60,071 nucleotides of DNA from Paraburkholderia piptadeniae. GTDB taxonomy: Bacteria > Pseudomonadota > Gammaproteobacteria > Burkholderiales > Burkholderiaceae. Under the pieces are notes generated by a model that was given only the letters and a program-made list of their open reading frames with translations, made no database searches and was not told the DNA's origin. Position numbers and translations under genes: made by a program. Shown piece after piece: positions 33,609 through 42,401 of this stretch (position 1 is its first letter; every line of letters begins with the position of its first letter). The stretch covers positions 1-60,071 of the forward strand of contig NZ_CYGY02000039.1 of NCBI RefSeq assembly GCF_900007165.1, written 5' to 3'.

Positions 33609-34754
33609 ATGAAAATGAAGTTAAGCAGCGCTGCTGCACTGGCGATTTTCGCCACGGCCGCTCATGCGCAATCGTCCGTTACGCTCTATGGCGTGATCGA
33701 CACCGGGTTCCTGTATCAGAGCACCTCGGCGGCAACGTTTCAGCCGCATGCGCCCAACCTGGGTCACGTCTATCAGCTCAAGGACGGCGGCATCTATGCC
33801 AGCTTCTGGGGCATGAAGGGAAGCGAAGACATCGGCGGCGGCTACAAGGTCAACTTCAAGCTGCAGGGCGTATTCAACGCCACGAACGGCAAGTTCGGCC
33901 TGTCCGATACGCCGGGCACGACCGCGATCTTCAACCAGTTCGCGACGATCGGCGTGTCCGGTCCGTTCGGCACTTTCGACGCCGGCCGGCAGATCATCCC
34001 GATGATCTACGCGATGGCTGAAACGGATGTGCGCGGCGCACAGTATTTCGGCAGTATCCTGACTGCGTGGCTGGGCATCAATCAGGCGGCCGGCTGGCCC
34101 GGCACGAGCACGAATGCGCCGATCGGCGCCCTCTATGACAGCAATGCGCTGGTCTACAACTCGCCGAAGTTTTATGGCGCCTCGCTTGCGCTCGAATACG
34201 CGCCGGGCGGCGTCGCAGGCCAGTTCCAGGGCGGCACGCGCGAGTCGGCCGTGCTCAAGTACTCGAACTACGGTCTGAATCTGTCCGCCGTGTACTACAA
34301 CGGACACGATACCAATCCGTTCCCGCTGACCTACCCGGCGGCTCCCGCAGTGCCCGCGACAGGACTCGCCAACAATCGCTTCTACTATTTCGGAGCGATG
34401 TACACGATCAGCGGATTTTCGTTTTCGGCCTCGTACGGCGTCGGCAAGAACCCGGCCCATAGCAATACCGCAGACTTCGAAATGGTGTCGGGTGGCCTCG
34501 GCTACCAGTTCAATCCGCGCTTCAAGGTCACGTCCGGCTACTACTACCTGAAGGACAAGAACAATTCGTCGAACCATTCGAGCGAGTTCGCAGTGGGCGC
34601 GGAATACAACCTGTCGCAAAGGACCAAGGCTTACGCGCAAGTCGGTTATGTCAGCAACAAGGGGACCATGAACCAGACGATCATCTACGGGGCTCCTGTT
34701 GCGCCGGGCGAGTCCACCACGGCGGCAATGGTCGGCATTCGCCATGTCTTCTGA
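33609..34754 (+). CDS. Outer-membrane porin (OpcP/OmpC-like, Burkholderia type)
   Basis: A 381-residue trimeric-porin family protein. Signal peptide 1-20 (ATAAHA/Q), then the hallmark QSSVTLYGVIDTGFLYQ first strand and GGYKVNFKLQG; the C-terminus ends in aromatic GIRHVF, the beta-barrel assembly signal. Many Gly/Tyr-rich beta strands fill the chain. GGAGGAGA precedes the ATG. It follows the acyl-CoA ligase by 84 bp on the same strand and may serve as the outer-membrane entry for the BKACE-operon substrate. Solute specificity is not readable. Confidence 0.92.
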   Translation: MKMKLSSAAALAIFATAAHAQSSVTLYGVIDTGFLYQSTSAATFQPHAPNLGHVYQLKDGGIYASFWGMKGSEDIGGGYKVNFKLQGVFNATNGKFGLSDTPGTTAIFNQFATIGVSGPFGTFDAGRQIIPMIYAMAETDVRGAQYFGSILTAWLGINQAAGWPGTSTNAPIGALYDSNALVYNSPKFYGASLALEYAPGGVAGQFQGGTRESAVLKYSNYGLNLSAVYYNGHDTNPFPLTYPAAPAVPATGLANNRFYYFGAMYTISGFSFSASYGVGKNPAHSNTADFEMVSGGLGYQFNPRFKVTSGYYYLKDKNNSSNHSSEFAVGAEYNLSQRTKAYAQVGYVSNKGTMNQTIIYGAPVAPGESTTAAMVGIRHVF

Positions 34755-34786
34755 TTGCGTCACACATATATAAAACGGAGTAGTCA

Positions 34787-35176
34787 ATGAAAAGCATTCA
34801 GGTACTCGAAATGGCGGTCGCCGTATTGCTCGTCGCGATGTCCATCGGTGCATGGTCCCAGCCCGGCCAGACGGCCAGCGCGCCGGCCACTGCGCCGGGC
34901 GCATCCGCAATGACGGCGTCCGGTGCCGCGGCGCCCGCAACAGGAAGGAAAGCGGATCGCGCGCTGCGTCGGAAGATTTATGCCGCGATGGGGGCGCACA
35001 AGGAGATCGACGCAGGAAACATCAGTGTGATCGCGAAAGGCGGCGCGGTGACGCTGAACGGCACGGTCGAGGACGCTTCGCAGATCGACAAGGTTGCGGA
35101 GATCGCGAAGGGCGTGCAGGGCGTGACTTCCGTAACGAACAAGCTGACGGTGAAGAAGCCGTTCGGCGGCATGTAA
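34787..35176 (+). CDS. BON-domain periplasmic protein
   Basis: A 129-residue exported protein. The N-terminal ~25 residues are a signal sequence ending near GAWSQ. An Ala/Pro/Ser linker (~26-52) leads to a BON domain (~57-125) with the expected INVxAKxGxVTLxGxV pattern: ISVIAKGGAVTLNGTVED, then IAKGVQGVTSVTNKL. BON domains bind membranes or peptidoglycan and turn up in osmotic stress proteins such as OsmY. It follows the porin by 32 bp. Its stop codon lies inside a 15-bp direct repeat. Confidence 0.85.
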   Translation: MKSIQVLEMAVAVLLVAMSIGAWSQPGQTASAPATAPGASAMTASGAAAPATGRKADRALRRKIYAAMGAHKEIDAGNISVIAKGGAVTLNGTVEDASQIDKVAEIAKGVQGVTSVTNKLTVKKPFGGM

Positions 35177-35206
35177 GCGGCTTCTATGTAAGCGGCTTCT
35201 ATGTAA
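35171..35206 (+). repeat. 15-bp direct repeat at the BON gene stop
   Basis: ATGTAAGCGGCTTCT occurs at 35171-35185 and again at 35186-35200, followed by a third ATGTAA. The first copy contains the last Met codon and the TAA stop of the BON gene, so the duplication repeats the stop downstream in the same frame. Confidence 0.8.
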
Positions 35207-35426
35207 ACGTGGGCGACGGTCGCGGGTGTTCGTGTCGCGTGCGCGCGGATCGCTGGATGTACTGATCCGCGCGGGCCTCATCGCCATACTCGCGATCGTC
35301 TGTTTTCGGAAGCCCGAATGCCGCGCGGCTCGCAACAGGCCTTGATCCGGCGGTCGCGTCATTGGCACACGCCGCGCCATCCGCGACCTGCGCTGCGAGC
35401 GTGAGCGCTAGCCGCGCGCGTGTCGC

Positions 35427-35894
35427 TTACTCGCCTTCGGGCATCTTCGACGAATGATGGCTGGTGATCAGCCATTTGGTCCCATTCCACTCGTAGGTGA
35501 ACGTATAGCGAGCCTTCACAATTGAGCCGTCCCCAAACTTGAACGAGTAGAGACCCGCATCGACCGCTGTGTTGCATTCGATCATGATCTCGCGGAAATC
35601 GATCGTGCCGACGGGTTTGTTCTCGAGAAAATGCCTGAAATAGTCGACCTTTTCCTCAACGGTCAAACGTGGCTTGTTGGAGACGGTTGGCAGCAGGATG
35701 GAGTGCGGCGCGTAGTTCGCTACGACCTTATCCGGATTGCCAGTCTTCAGCGAATCGTTCCAGCGATCGAAAAGTGCAGCAATCTGTTTCTTCGATGTGG
35801 AATGGCACGTTTCGGTCTTCGCAAATGCGCTGCCATGGACGACAACCACCAGCACCGCAGCAAGTACGCACGGCCTCGATACGCAGATTTTCAT
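35427..35894 (-). CDS. Exported SgcJ/EcaC-type (SnoaL/DUF4440-like) protein
   Basis: A 155-residue protein with a signal peptide (1-25, GSAFA/K) and a NTF2/SnoaL-like fold of the CaMKII-association/DUF4440 type. Features seen are IAALFDRWNDSLKTGNPDKV, the YAPHSILLPT segment, VDYFRHFLENKP and the final W-x-ITSHHSS. In E. coli-like relatives these are periplasmic proteins without a proven function. GAGGTGAATC precedes the ATG. A perfect hairpin lies 21 bp upstream of the start. The gene is convergent with the BON gene, with ~250 bp between them in which I see no gene. Confidence 0.8.
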   Translation of the reverse strand: MKICVSRPCVLAAVLVVVVHGSAFAKTETCHSTSKKQIAALFDRWNDSLKTGNPDKVVANYAPHSILLPTVSNKPRLTVEEKVDYFRHFLENKPVGTIDFREIMIECNTAVDAGLYSFKFGDGSIVKARYTFTYEWNGTKWLITSHHSSKMPEGE

Positions 35895-36235
35895 GATTCA
35901 CCTCGCTGGAATCGAACAGGTTCGCGCCATACGCGAACCTGTTATTGGCTATCGCGATCGGGCACCTTGCTCTAGCCCGACCCCGGGTCGAACGACTTCG
36001 TGGCCTCTGCTTTAGTTGCACTATCGGGTCCGAGATCACGCTCATAGACCGCATGCACCTGGCGGCGCCTGCGACGAGACCATTTGAGCGCCCATGGAAA
36101 CCACTCTGTTTCCTTCTCTTGCGCAAGGGCGCGCGCTTCGAGCAACAACGGCAAGTTGCAAACGTGATGCCGAGATCTAAAGCGGACGCGGAATGTCGCC
36201 TGACAGCGATGCGGCTGCAGTGTCGCGCGCATCCG
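35895..36235. other. Gap between the SgcJ-like gene and the terC locus
   Basis: 341 bases without a gene that I can support. It holds the leader hairpin at 35915-35943. The rest shows no recognisable protein in any frame; short open frames on both strands lack ribosome binding sites. Confidence 0.5.
35915..35943. promoter_or_regulatory. Perfect 12-bp hairpin upstream of the SgcJ-like gene
   Basis: AACAGGTTCGCG (35915-35926) and CGCGAACCTGTT (35932-35943) flank a 5-nt CCATA loop, 21 bp before the start codon at 35894. It could be an operator or a 5' leader hairpin; with no T tract on either side it is unlikely to be an efficient terminator. Confidence 0.5.
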
Positions 36236-37008
36236 CTAACTCGCGCAATCGTGAGTTTCCCGTTGTTGTTCGCGCTTCCACTTCTTGCGCCTTGCCAGCA
36301 TGTTCATGCCTTCAACGAACGCGGAGAACGCCATCGCCGCGTAGATGTAGCCCTTCGGAACGTGCGTGCGGAAGCCTTCGGCGATCAGCGTCATGCCAAT
36401 CACCACCAGAAAGCTCAGTGCGAGCATCACGATCGTCGGATTGCGATCGATGAATCGCGACAACGGACCCGCCGCGAACATCATGGCCGCGACGGCCACG
36501 ACGACAGCGATGTACATGATGACCACATGCTCGGTCATGCCGACTGCCGTGATGATGCTGTCGACCGAGAATACCAGGTCGAGCACCAGAATCTGACCGA
36601 TTGCGGAGCGTGGCGTGAGACGGGTAGGCCCCTCGGCGCTTGTGGCACGCCCCTCTTCATTGCTCGCGACGTGATAATGGATTTCCCCCGTCGCCTTCCA
36701 GACGAGAAACAGTCCCCCGCCGATCAGAATCAGATCGCGCCAGGCAAAGGCGTGGCCGAAGAGCGATAACGCAGGCTGGGTCAAGTGTGCAATCCATGCA
36801 ACCGTGCCGAGCAGTGCAAGGCGCATCACGAGGGCAAGCGCGATGCCAATCCTCTGTGTCCGGACCCGTTGCGATGGCGGCAGCGCTTGTTGCTGAGGAT
36901 AGAGATGAAAACCAGGTTATCGATACCGAGGACGACCTCCATGACCACGAGGGTCACGAGCGCGGCCCAGACGGCCGGGTCGACAGCGAGAGCGAGGAGA
37001 TAGTCCAT
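36236..37008 (-). pseudogene. TerC-family membrane protein interrupted by a frameshift
   Basis: The two parts read as one TerC/YoaE-type protein of ~256 residues. The first 41 residues (MDYLLALAVDPAVWAALVTL, then MEVVLGIDNLVFISILSNK) contain the conserved GIDN motif. At 36884-36885 two extra bases shift the frame, leading to a stop at 36828-36826. Removing them restores NK-LPPSQRVRTQRIGIALALVMRLALL and a continuous frame to 36236, with VFSVDSIITAVGM as the second conserved helix. A GTG/ATG overlapping the early stop (TGATG) could restart translation of the 197-residue second part. TerC-type proteins are linked to metal efflux. Either a mutation, an assembly error or a split gene. Confidence 0.75.
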
Positions 37009-37272
37009 AAGCGCAGGAGTAGTTCAAGCACCGGTCGCGAGGCCCGCCGAGGCATGTTGAATCGACCATGACAGGATAGGAGAGATTTGCGGATAAATCG
37101 TTACACGAACGGCAATCGGTGAACTCGAATCTCGTCGACCCAAATTTTCAGTGCGAGCGAGGCCCCGGCGCGGCGCTGCCGATGCCCTCGCGAAGTTGCG
37201 GACCGACGTCGTGGATGGGCCGCGTTCGGCAGTTCGTCAGCCTCTGTTGACGTGGCGATAACTCGTGCACCG

Positions 37273-37698
37273 TCAGTGAACCAGCAATCGGGAAATCCGA
37301 GCGCATGCCGCGCGAAGGCGTCGGGCGCGGTCTTCAAAAATATATGAAGCAGCCAGCGTCAGCAGCCCCGATATCACACCAGTTACGACCGCCTCTGCAA
37401 AAGGAACACCATAGTGATTCGGGTGCGAGTACGCGTCGCCCAACATAGTGAGGAAGCCGACTATCAGCGCATTGCCGTATCGCCGCGTATAGAGCCTCGC
37501 CAACGGGGTGAAAGTTAAAAGTACGGCGAGGATTCCCGTGAGCAGACCTGTTTGCAATGCAATCGTCCAGTGGGCAAGACTCAAGATATTGCCCCAGCTA
37601 CCCGGCATGCAGGTCATGCACGCGCTGGTCGGCTGCCAAAGACGCTGGATGAACAACCGGACGCGGTGCTTCCACTCGATTGACATCATGTTTCCCAT
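37273..37698 (-). CDS. Small inner-membrane protein of unknown function
   Basis: A 141-residue protein with two hydrophobic helices, around HWTIALQTGLLTGILAVLLTF and AVVTGVISGLLTLAASYIF. The N-terminal part is basic and contains CMTCMPG, a CxxC motif that might bind metal or form a disulfide. The C-terminus is strongly basic (RARRLRAACARISRLLVH). I start it at ATG 37698 with GGCGAGAG upstream; starts at 37689 or 37686 are also possible, while the longer frame to 37953 is less likely. I recognise no family. It is divergent from the 160-residue protein at 38044. Confidence 0.6.
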   Translation of the reverse strand: MGNMMSIEWKHRVRLFIQRLWQPTSACMTCMPGSWGNILSLAHWTIALQTGLLTGILAVLLTFTPLARLYTRRYGNALIVGFLTMLGDAYSHPNHYGVPFAEAVVTGVISGLLTLAASYIFEDRARRLRAACARISRLLVH

Positions 37699-38043
37699 CG
37701 ATACTCTCGCCGGGGCCGACGCGACAGCGCGTTTCTCAAGGCTGTTTCCTGGCCTTTCCTTCGGTCTGTCCGGTTTATGCACCCCGACTACCGTGTCCTC
37801 GGCACCAAGACGAAAGATCTGGTTATCCGACCAATCCCTGCCGGTTCGTGGATTCCAGGAAGCAATGCGCACACCATCGAATGCTACACCGCGATCGCGC
37901 AGATTGTGGCTGGCTGGAGTGGCCCCGTCCTTCCGGACACCGCCTCGAACCAACGTCGATGAATCGATCCGGACAAGTCGGCTGGAAATCCACGCAGAAT
38001 CGCATGCGTTCTTTACATTACATGGCGAACCGGGAGAAAGGAA
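37699..38043. other. Divergent intergenic region
   Basis: 345 bases between two unknown small membrane proteins. An upstream extension of the left gene is open in frame but has no ribosome binding site. The right end holds GGGAGAAAGGAA, the site for the 38044 gene. I see no strong palindrome. Confidence 0.4.
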
Positions 38044-38526
38044 ATGGCTCGCGCACGAATAGCGGGACGACGAATCGTTTTGGTGCTCGTGCTCTGCATT
38101 GCCGCGACATCTCTGGCAGTGGGCGGGGCGCTGCTGTACGAGTTATCAGTCGTCAGCCGCGCGGTGAGCGATTTCAGTCAGGACGAAAGGCATGAACAGG
38201 TGCGCATCGCCCATGGGCAGCTTGCGCCCGACGAGCGCCTCAATCCGGCCTACCTGAAACGCTACGGCCTGGACCCGACCCGATACGCCGACAGATACGG
38301 CCATTTTTCGCCAACGGGCGCCGACTGGCGACAATGGAGTCTCCGAACCAAAGCGGCTGCGACCGTAATGTGGCTCGGTCACAATCCGCCCGGCATCTGG
38401 TGGACGCTGTTACAGATCAAATGTGTCGATCGCTTTCCCGAAGCCCATGCCGACACCGAGCCCATCGTCGACGTCGCCGGCGTGTCTCGGCGAACCGCAC
38501 TGATCGGCGCAATGCAAGATCAATAG
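38044..38526 (+). CDS. Membrane-anchored protein of unknown function
   Basis: A 160-residue protein with one N-terminal hydrophobic segment (~11-31, RIVLVLVLCIAATSLAVGGAL) that should anchor it in the inner membrane, leaving a soluble periplasmic part. That part has VRIAHGQLAPDERLNPAYLK and a Trp-rich patch near WQWS-like DWRQWSLRTKA and PPGIWWTLLQ. The ribosome binding site GGGAGAAAGGAA is strong. I recognise no domain. Its divergent neighbour is also a small membrane protein. Confidence 0.6.
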   Translation: MARARIAGRRIVLVLVLCIAATSLAVGGALLYELSVVSRAVSDFSQDERHEQVRIAHGQLAPDERLNPAYLKRYGLDPTRYADRYGHFSPTGADWRQWSLRTKAAATVMWLGHNPPGIWWTLLQIKCVDRFPEAHADTEPIVDVAGVSRRTALIGAMQDQ

Positions 38527-39155
38527 CAATAGCATCAATGGCTTCGGAGTCCGCGCGATGAATATCCGCGCCAAACCATAAACGGGCGCCCCCGTGGACC
38601 ATCATGAAGGCCTGGTTGCGGATCGGGCGCGCACGAAGTTTTGCTTCAGAGAGCGGCCCTCGTATGCGTCTTTGGACCCGACCGGATAGCTTCGCAAGAG
38701 CTAGCCACTCCAATCGTCTGGTGAGTGTACCGAGCGCTCATGAGCGCCCGCCTCGTTCCAGTGCTCGTAATGCGTGTGGTGAATGAATGCCACGGGCGAC
38801 CGGGCGTTACTCCGGCTGCTATGTCCGCGTCACTGTGTCGGGCGATCTTCCGACCATACGCTGGCGAGTGGCGCGCACCTTCACACCTGTGGTCCAGGCA
38901 CCCGTGGGTTTGACCATTGTCTCTCAATCGCGTCAGCACGGCAGCACGGCAGCACGGACGGGAAGACATCGCCTGGCGGCAATGGCGCCGCCTGGTCTCA
39001 CCGTGTGCCGTGCCGACCCTCTGTGGCCCTCAGATGGACCTTTTGGCGGCTAAGTCGTCACGACCCACGTCGCGTGATCGACGCGTCCCGCGCAATGCGA
39101 AGCAACCTCGCCGCGCGTCGAAGGAGCAGCCGTCCGCGCTATTTGTGCAACGTGT
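38527..39155. other. Non-coding stretch with a short tandem repeat
   Basis: 629 bases before the stop of the convergent lytic transglycosylase. Open frames here overlap one another on both strands, are rich in Arg/Ser/Pro and have no ribosome binding sites or family signatures. At 38933-38956 the 8-mer NCAGCACG repeats three times in tandem. I see no gene. Confidence 0.5.
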
Positions 39156-40703
39156 TCAGCGGCGCAGCTGCTGAACCGTGCGGCTTTGCTGCGCTTGCGC
39201 TTCCTTGAGGAGCTGATAGGAAGCGTAGTACTTGTAGATGTTTCGTACATACGTGGTCGTTTCGATGCCGATCTTCTCGGCCACCACAATCTCGACGTTG
39301 TTGAACCAGACGTCGGGGTTGAGTCCGCGGGCCGCAGCCTCCTTGCGCATCTTCGCGATGTTCCCCGGACCAGCGTTATAGCTGGCGAAAGCGAACAGCG
39401 GCCGGTCTACCTCTGAAAAATGGGCATCCTGGAAGTAACGGGTCATTAGTTGATCGAGGTACTTTGCGCCGGCATGAATGTTCGACTGCGCGACCTTGAT
39501 GTCCCCGACGTTGAGCTCCTTTCCCGTGGCCGGCATCAGCTGCATGATGCCGACCGCGCCCACCCGGCTCTTCGCATCCTGATTGAGCTGCGACTCCTGA
39601 AACCCCTGGGCCGCGAGCATCAGCGGATCGAAATCATATTGCTGGCCATACTTCTCGAAGAAGGCGACAGTCTGCCTGAATCGCTTGAGCTCCGCGCTCT
39701 CCGTGTTGTTGTGAATCTGCTTGACGCCCTGCACATATTGCTTGAGGCGAACCTCCGCCACGCTCTGCTTCCTGATGAACTTCTCATAGAAGTTGCTGAT
39801 CACCGCCTGCAACTGGGGGCTGTTCTTGCGAATAGCCCAACCGATGACACCGCCCTCGCGCACCGCGATGTTGTCGTGAACCTTGATCTGCGGCAGCATC
39901 TGCGCCCACATGCGCGCCTTCCAGTCATCGACGACCAGGATCTGTAGCAGGCCGACGTTCAACATTTCCATCGCATCTTCATCCTCAAGCGCGTCCGGCA
40001 GCAGCACGATCCGCATCGGCGGCTTGCCGGCTTGCTTGAAGCGGCTGTTCAATGCGCTCAAGCTCTCGTAATAGCTGCTGTGGCGGCGGACGTCGACTGT
40101 CTTGCCACTCAGGTCATCGAGCGTGGACAACGCGGGTGACTTCGGACCCGTTACAACGAGTTCGCGCGTTGGCTTGAGCGCGTGCGCGGTAACGAAGTCA
40201 GCCTGCTTCAGGCGATCCTCGGTCACTGTCAGGTTGCCGGCTGCGATATCGCCAATGCCATCCGCGAGGCCCGACAGCAACCGGTCGCGTGTCGTCGGGA
40301 TCATGACGACCGTGATCGGACGCTTGCCGAGACGCTCGGCGTAGGTCTTGTTGACGAATCGTTCAAAGTCGCGCACCGTGTCCGCAGTCACCCCGCGCTC
40401 GTGTCCACGGTCATTGAAGTACAGCGTGCGGCTATAGGGCGCGAGAACCCGAATCATGCGACGCTCGACCATCCCGTCGAAATCGCCGCGCCAGGGCTTG
40501 TTGGTCAGATCGATCCGGCGCGTCGCGCTCGCAGCGACGGGCGCGGAAGCCGCCGGCGCCAATGACGCAGATGACGGCGCGGACGCCGGCTGAGCCGCCG
40601 TGCAAAGGGCACTCCATACCCAGAGCGAAGCTCCGAACAGACATGGCATCAGCCACGCGCGGGTGGAACGCAACATACCGACACCGTACTTTTCTGGTTT
40701 CAT
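39156..40703 (-). CDS. MltF-like membrane-bound lytic transglycosylase
   Basis: A ~515-residue exported protein with two domains. After a signal-like segment (~18-36) and an Ala/Ser/Pro linker comes a family 3 solute-binding-like domain (~75-320: RMIRVLAPYSRTLYFNDRG, VTEDRLKQADFV, VREGGVIGWAIRKNSP). Residues ~350-500 are a lytic transglycosylase domain: FQESQLNQDAKSRVGAVG with the catalytic glutamate, then IMQLMPATG and FASYNAGPGN. MltF cleaves peptidoglycan and is tuned by its non-catalytic domain. The N-terminus is uncertain: ATG 40703 and ATG 40676 are both possible, and a longer frame to 40823 has no ribosome binding site. Confidence 0.87.
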   Translation of the reverse strand: MKPEKYGVGMLRSTRAWLMPCLFGASLWVWSALCTAAQPASAPSSASLAPAASAPVAASATRRIDLTNKPWRGDFDGMVERRMIRVLAPYSRTLYFNDRGHERGVTADTVRDFERFVNKTYAERLGKRPITVVMIPTTRDRLLSGLADGIGDIAAGNLTVTEDRLKQADFVTAHALKPTRELVVTGPKSPALSTLDDLSGKTVDVRRHSSYYESLSALNSRFKQAGKPPMRIVLLPDALEDEDAMEMLNVGLLQILVVDDWKARMWAQMLPQIKVHDNIAVREGGVIGWAIRKNSPQLQAVISNFYEKFIRKQSVAEVRLKQYVQGVKQIHNNTESAELKRFRQTVAFFEKYGQQYDFDPLMLAAQGFQESQLNQDAKSRVGAVGIMQLMPATGKELNVGDIKVAQSNIHAGAKYLDQLMTRYFQDAHFSEVDRPLFAFASYNAGPGNIAKMRKEAAARGLNPDVWFNNVEIVVAEKIGIETTTYVRNIYKYYASYQLLKEAQAQQSRTVQQLRR

Positions 40704-41148
40704 CCTGACGCGCCAGCCCGCCCTGGACGGCTGCTGCGCGTAATGATCTGAGCTTTGGAGGCGTTTCTTTTCGAGTAATCGGCCTCGACTCTTACAGCAT
40801 AGTTGTGCATGAAAACGGTTCAAGACCTGTTGCGGTGTGACGTGCCGCGTCAGCCGTTTTGTCAGCCGTTGTGTCCGCTATTTCGCCCGATGTATGTGCC
40901 GCGCGATCTATTGGTCTTTGGACCAATACCGGCGTCCTTGCAAGCCAACTATTCTTAATGCTGACGGGCCCGGCGATCTCTCGCGCTCTGAAGCTGGCGG
41001 TTTCGACTGCGGTCGCATAAAGTGTGTAAAGAACATCGCGCCTTTTCCCGGCGATGATCCGCACGGCTCCGCGCCATGGAGACATCGCCGCCTGTGTTCA
41101 AAGCGTCGCAAGAGAATGGTCTCGCCCGGTCATGGCTGGAGCAGACAA
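40704..41148. other. Divergent region between mltF-like gene and second porin
   Basis: 445 bases without a supported gene. A frame continuous with the porin runs upstream to 40837, but the signal peptide clearly begins at 41149, so the extension is not coding. The region holds a 20-bp palindrome at 40909-40928. Confidence 0.5.
40909..40928. promoter_or_regulatory. 20-bp palindrome, candidate operator
   Basis: TATTGGTC (40909-40916) and GACCAATA (40921-40928) are exact inverses around TTTG. The TTGGTC/GACCAA arms resemble GntR-type operators. It lies 220 bp upstream of the porin and 205 bp from the divergent mltF-like gene. Confidence 0.45.
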
Positions 41149-42327
41149 ATGAACAAGCGGGTTATAACCGGTGCGGCAACGATGATCGCACTGGCCGGCG
41201 CAGCGTATGCGCAGAGCAGTGTCACCCTTTACGGGCTGATCGACGCCGGTCTGACCTACACGAATAACCAGATCAGCGGGACGGGCAGTGGACACAGTAA
41301 CTGGGAGATGACGAGCGGCGCCGTCCAGTACAGCCGCTGGGGTCTTCGCGGGGCTGAAGATCTGGGTGCGGGATTGAGCGCCGTCTTCACTCTGGAAAAC
41401 GGCTTCAACGTGAACAACGGGCAGTATTCGTCGAGCAACCGGATCTTCAACCGCCGGGCCTATGTCGGCTTGTCGAGCCGTGATTACGGCGCGCTCACAC
41501 TGGGCCGTCAAAGCGACAGCATGGTCGACTTTGTCGCGCCGCTTTCGTTGACGGGCACTGAATTCGGCGGCACGCATTTCGCGCACCCGTTAGACAACGA
41601 CAACTTAAACGATTCGTTTCAGATCAATAACTCCGTGAAGTATATGAGCCCGGATTTCGCGGGGTTCAAACTCGGTGCGTTGTACGGCTTTTCCAATCAG
41701 GCAGGTGGATTCACGAACAATCGCGCCTACAGTTTTGGCATGTCGTATGTGTGGGGGGCGCTGAACTTCGGTGTCGGTTATCTCCAGCTCAACAGCTCCG
41801 CGCGGACGCCGGGACAACTGAATACGAATGGCGCAGTCACCGATACGACGGGCGCGTCCCTGCAGGGGGCATTCTCGCCGACGGGTGTGCCTTTAGGCGT
41901 GCTCGCCAGCAGTCAGAAAACCTTCGGCGTTGGCGTGAACTACACGTTCGGACCCGCTGTGGCGGGCTTCGTGTACTCGCACAGCAAGCTCGCCCAATTC
42001 TTTCAGACCGGACTGAGCGGAACTTTCCAGAACTTCGAGGGCAACTTTCGCTATGCGCTGACGCCGGCGGTCGAGCTTGCGGGCGCGTACACCTATTCGC
42101 GCGCCGGCGGAAACGGAGGCGGCGGCATTCCCCATTGGAATCAGCTGAGTGCGATGGCCGACTACCGCTTCTCGCGGCGCACCGACGTCTATCTTCAAGG
42201 CGCGTGGCAACGGGTGAGCCCAAGCGGCACTTCGCCATTGGGCGTGGCATGGATTAACGGCGTGACTGCGCCGTCTTCCACGAGTAATCAGGTTGAGGCG
42301 ACCGTCGGCTTGAGACATCGCTTCTGA
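41149..42327 (+). CDS. Outer-membrane porin, Burkholderia type
   Basis: A 392-residue trimeric porin. Signal peptide 1-21 (AGAAYA/Q), first strand QSSVTLYGLIDAGLTYTNNQ, then WGLRGAEDLGAGLSAVFTLENGFN and the loop signature LGRQSDSMVDFV; it ends VGLRHRF with the aromatic terminus. GGAGCAGACAA precedes ATG 41149. It has its own terminator (42346-42371) and appears to be a single-gene unit. It is closer to the generic Gram-negative porins of the genus than to the porin at 33609, which has a longer first loop. Confidence 0.92.
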   Translation: MNKRVITGAATMIALAGAAYAQSSVTLYGLIDAGLTYTNNQISGTGSGHSNWEMTSGAVQYSRWGLRGAEDLGAGLSAVFTLENGFNVNNGQYSSSNRIFNRRAYVGLSSRDYGALTLGRQSDSMVDFVAPLSLTGTEFGGTHFAHPLDNDNLNDSFQINNSVKYMSPDFAGFKLGALYGFSNQAGGFTNNRAYSFGMSYVWGALNFGVGYLQLNSSARTPGQLNTNGAVTDTTGASLQGAFSPTGVPLGVLASSQKTFGVGVNYTFGPAVAGFVYSHSKLAQFFQTGLSGTFQNFEGNFRYALTPAVELAGAYTYSRAGGNGGGGIPHWNQLSAMADYRFSRRTDVYLQGAWQRVSPSGTSPLGVAWINGVTAPSSTSNQVEATVGLRHRF

Positions 42328-42345
42328 TGCACGGAAAGAACAAAC

Positions 42346-42383
42346 GGCAAAGCGGCGCTAGCCACTTTGCCGCTCTTCTTTTT
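42346..42383. terminator. Rho-independent terminator, porin / phaC
   Basis: GGCAAAG-C-GGC (42346-42356) pairs with GCC-A-CTTTGCC (42361-42371) around GCTA, with one C/A mismatch, then a T-rich run (CTCTTCTTTTT). It ends the porin transcript and may serve the convergent phaC transcript as well. Confidence 0.7.
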
Positions 42384-42401
42384 GGTGCCGTTAATCAGCG
42401 C

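Noticed and set aside
36236..37008. Two separate genuine TerC genes
   Set aside because: The halves are complementary parts of one TerC protein, and the missing segment is restored exactly by removing two bases, so one broken gene is the simpler reading.
38933..38956. Three tandem 8-bp units as a CRISPR or functional repeat array
   Set aside because: The units are too short and have no spacers; probably simple replication slippage.
38527..39155. Overlapping short frames as small genes
   Set aside because: None has a ribosome binding site or plausible composition; they overlap each other on both strands.
40837..41148. An N-terminal extension of the second porin
   Set aside because: The signal peptide begins at 41149 with its own ribosome binding site, and the extension is Arg/Cys-rich and not porin-like.
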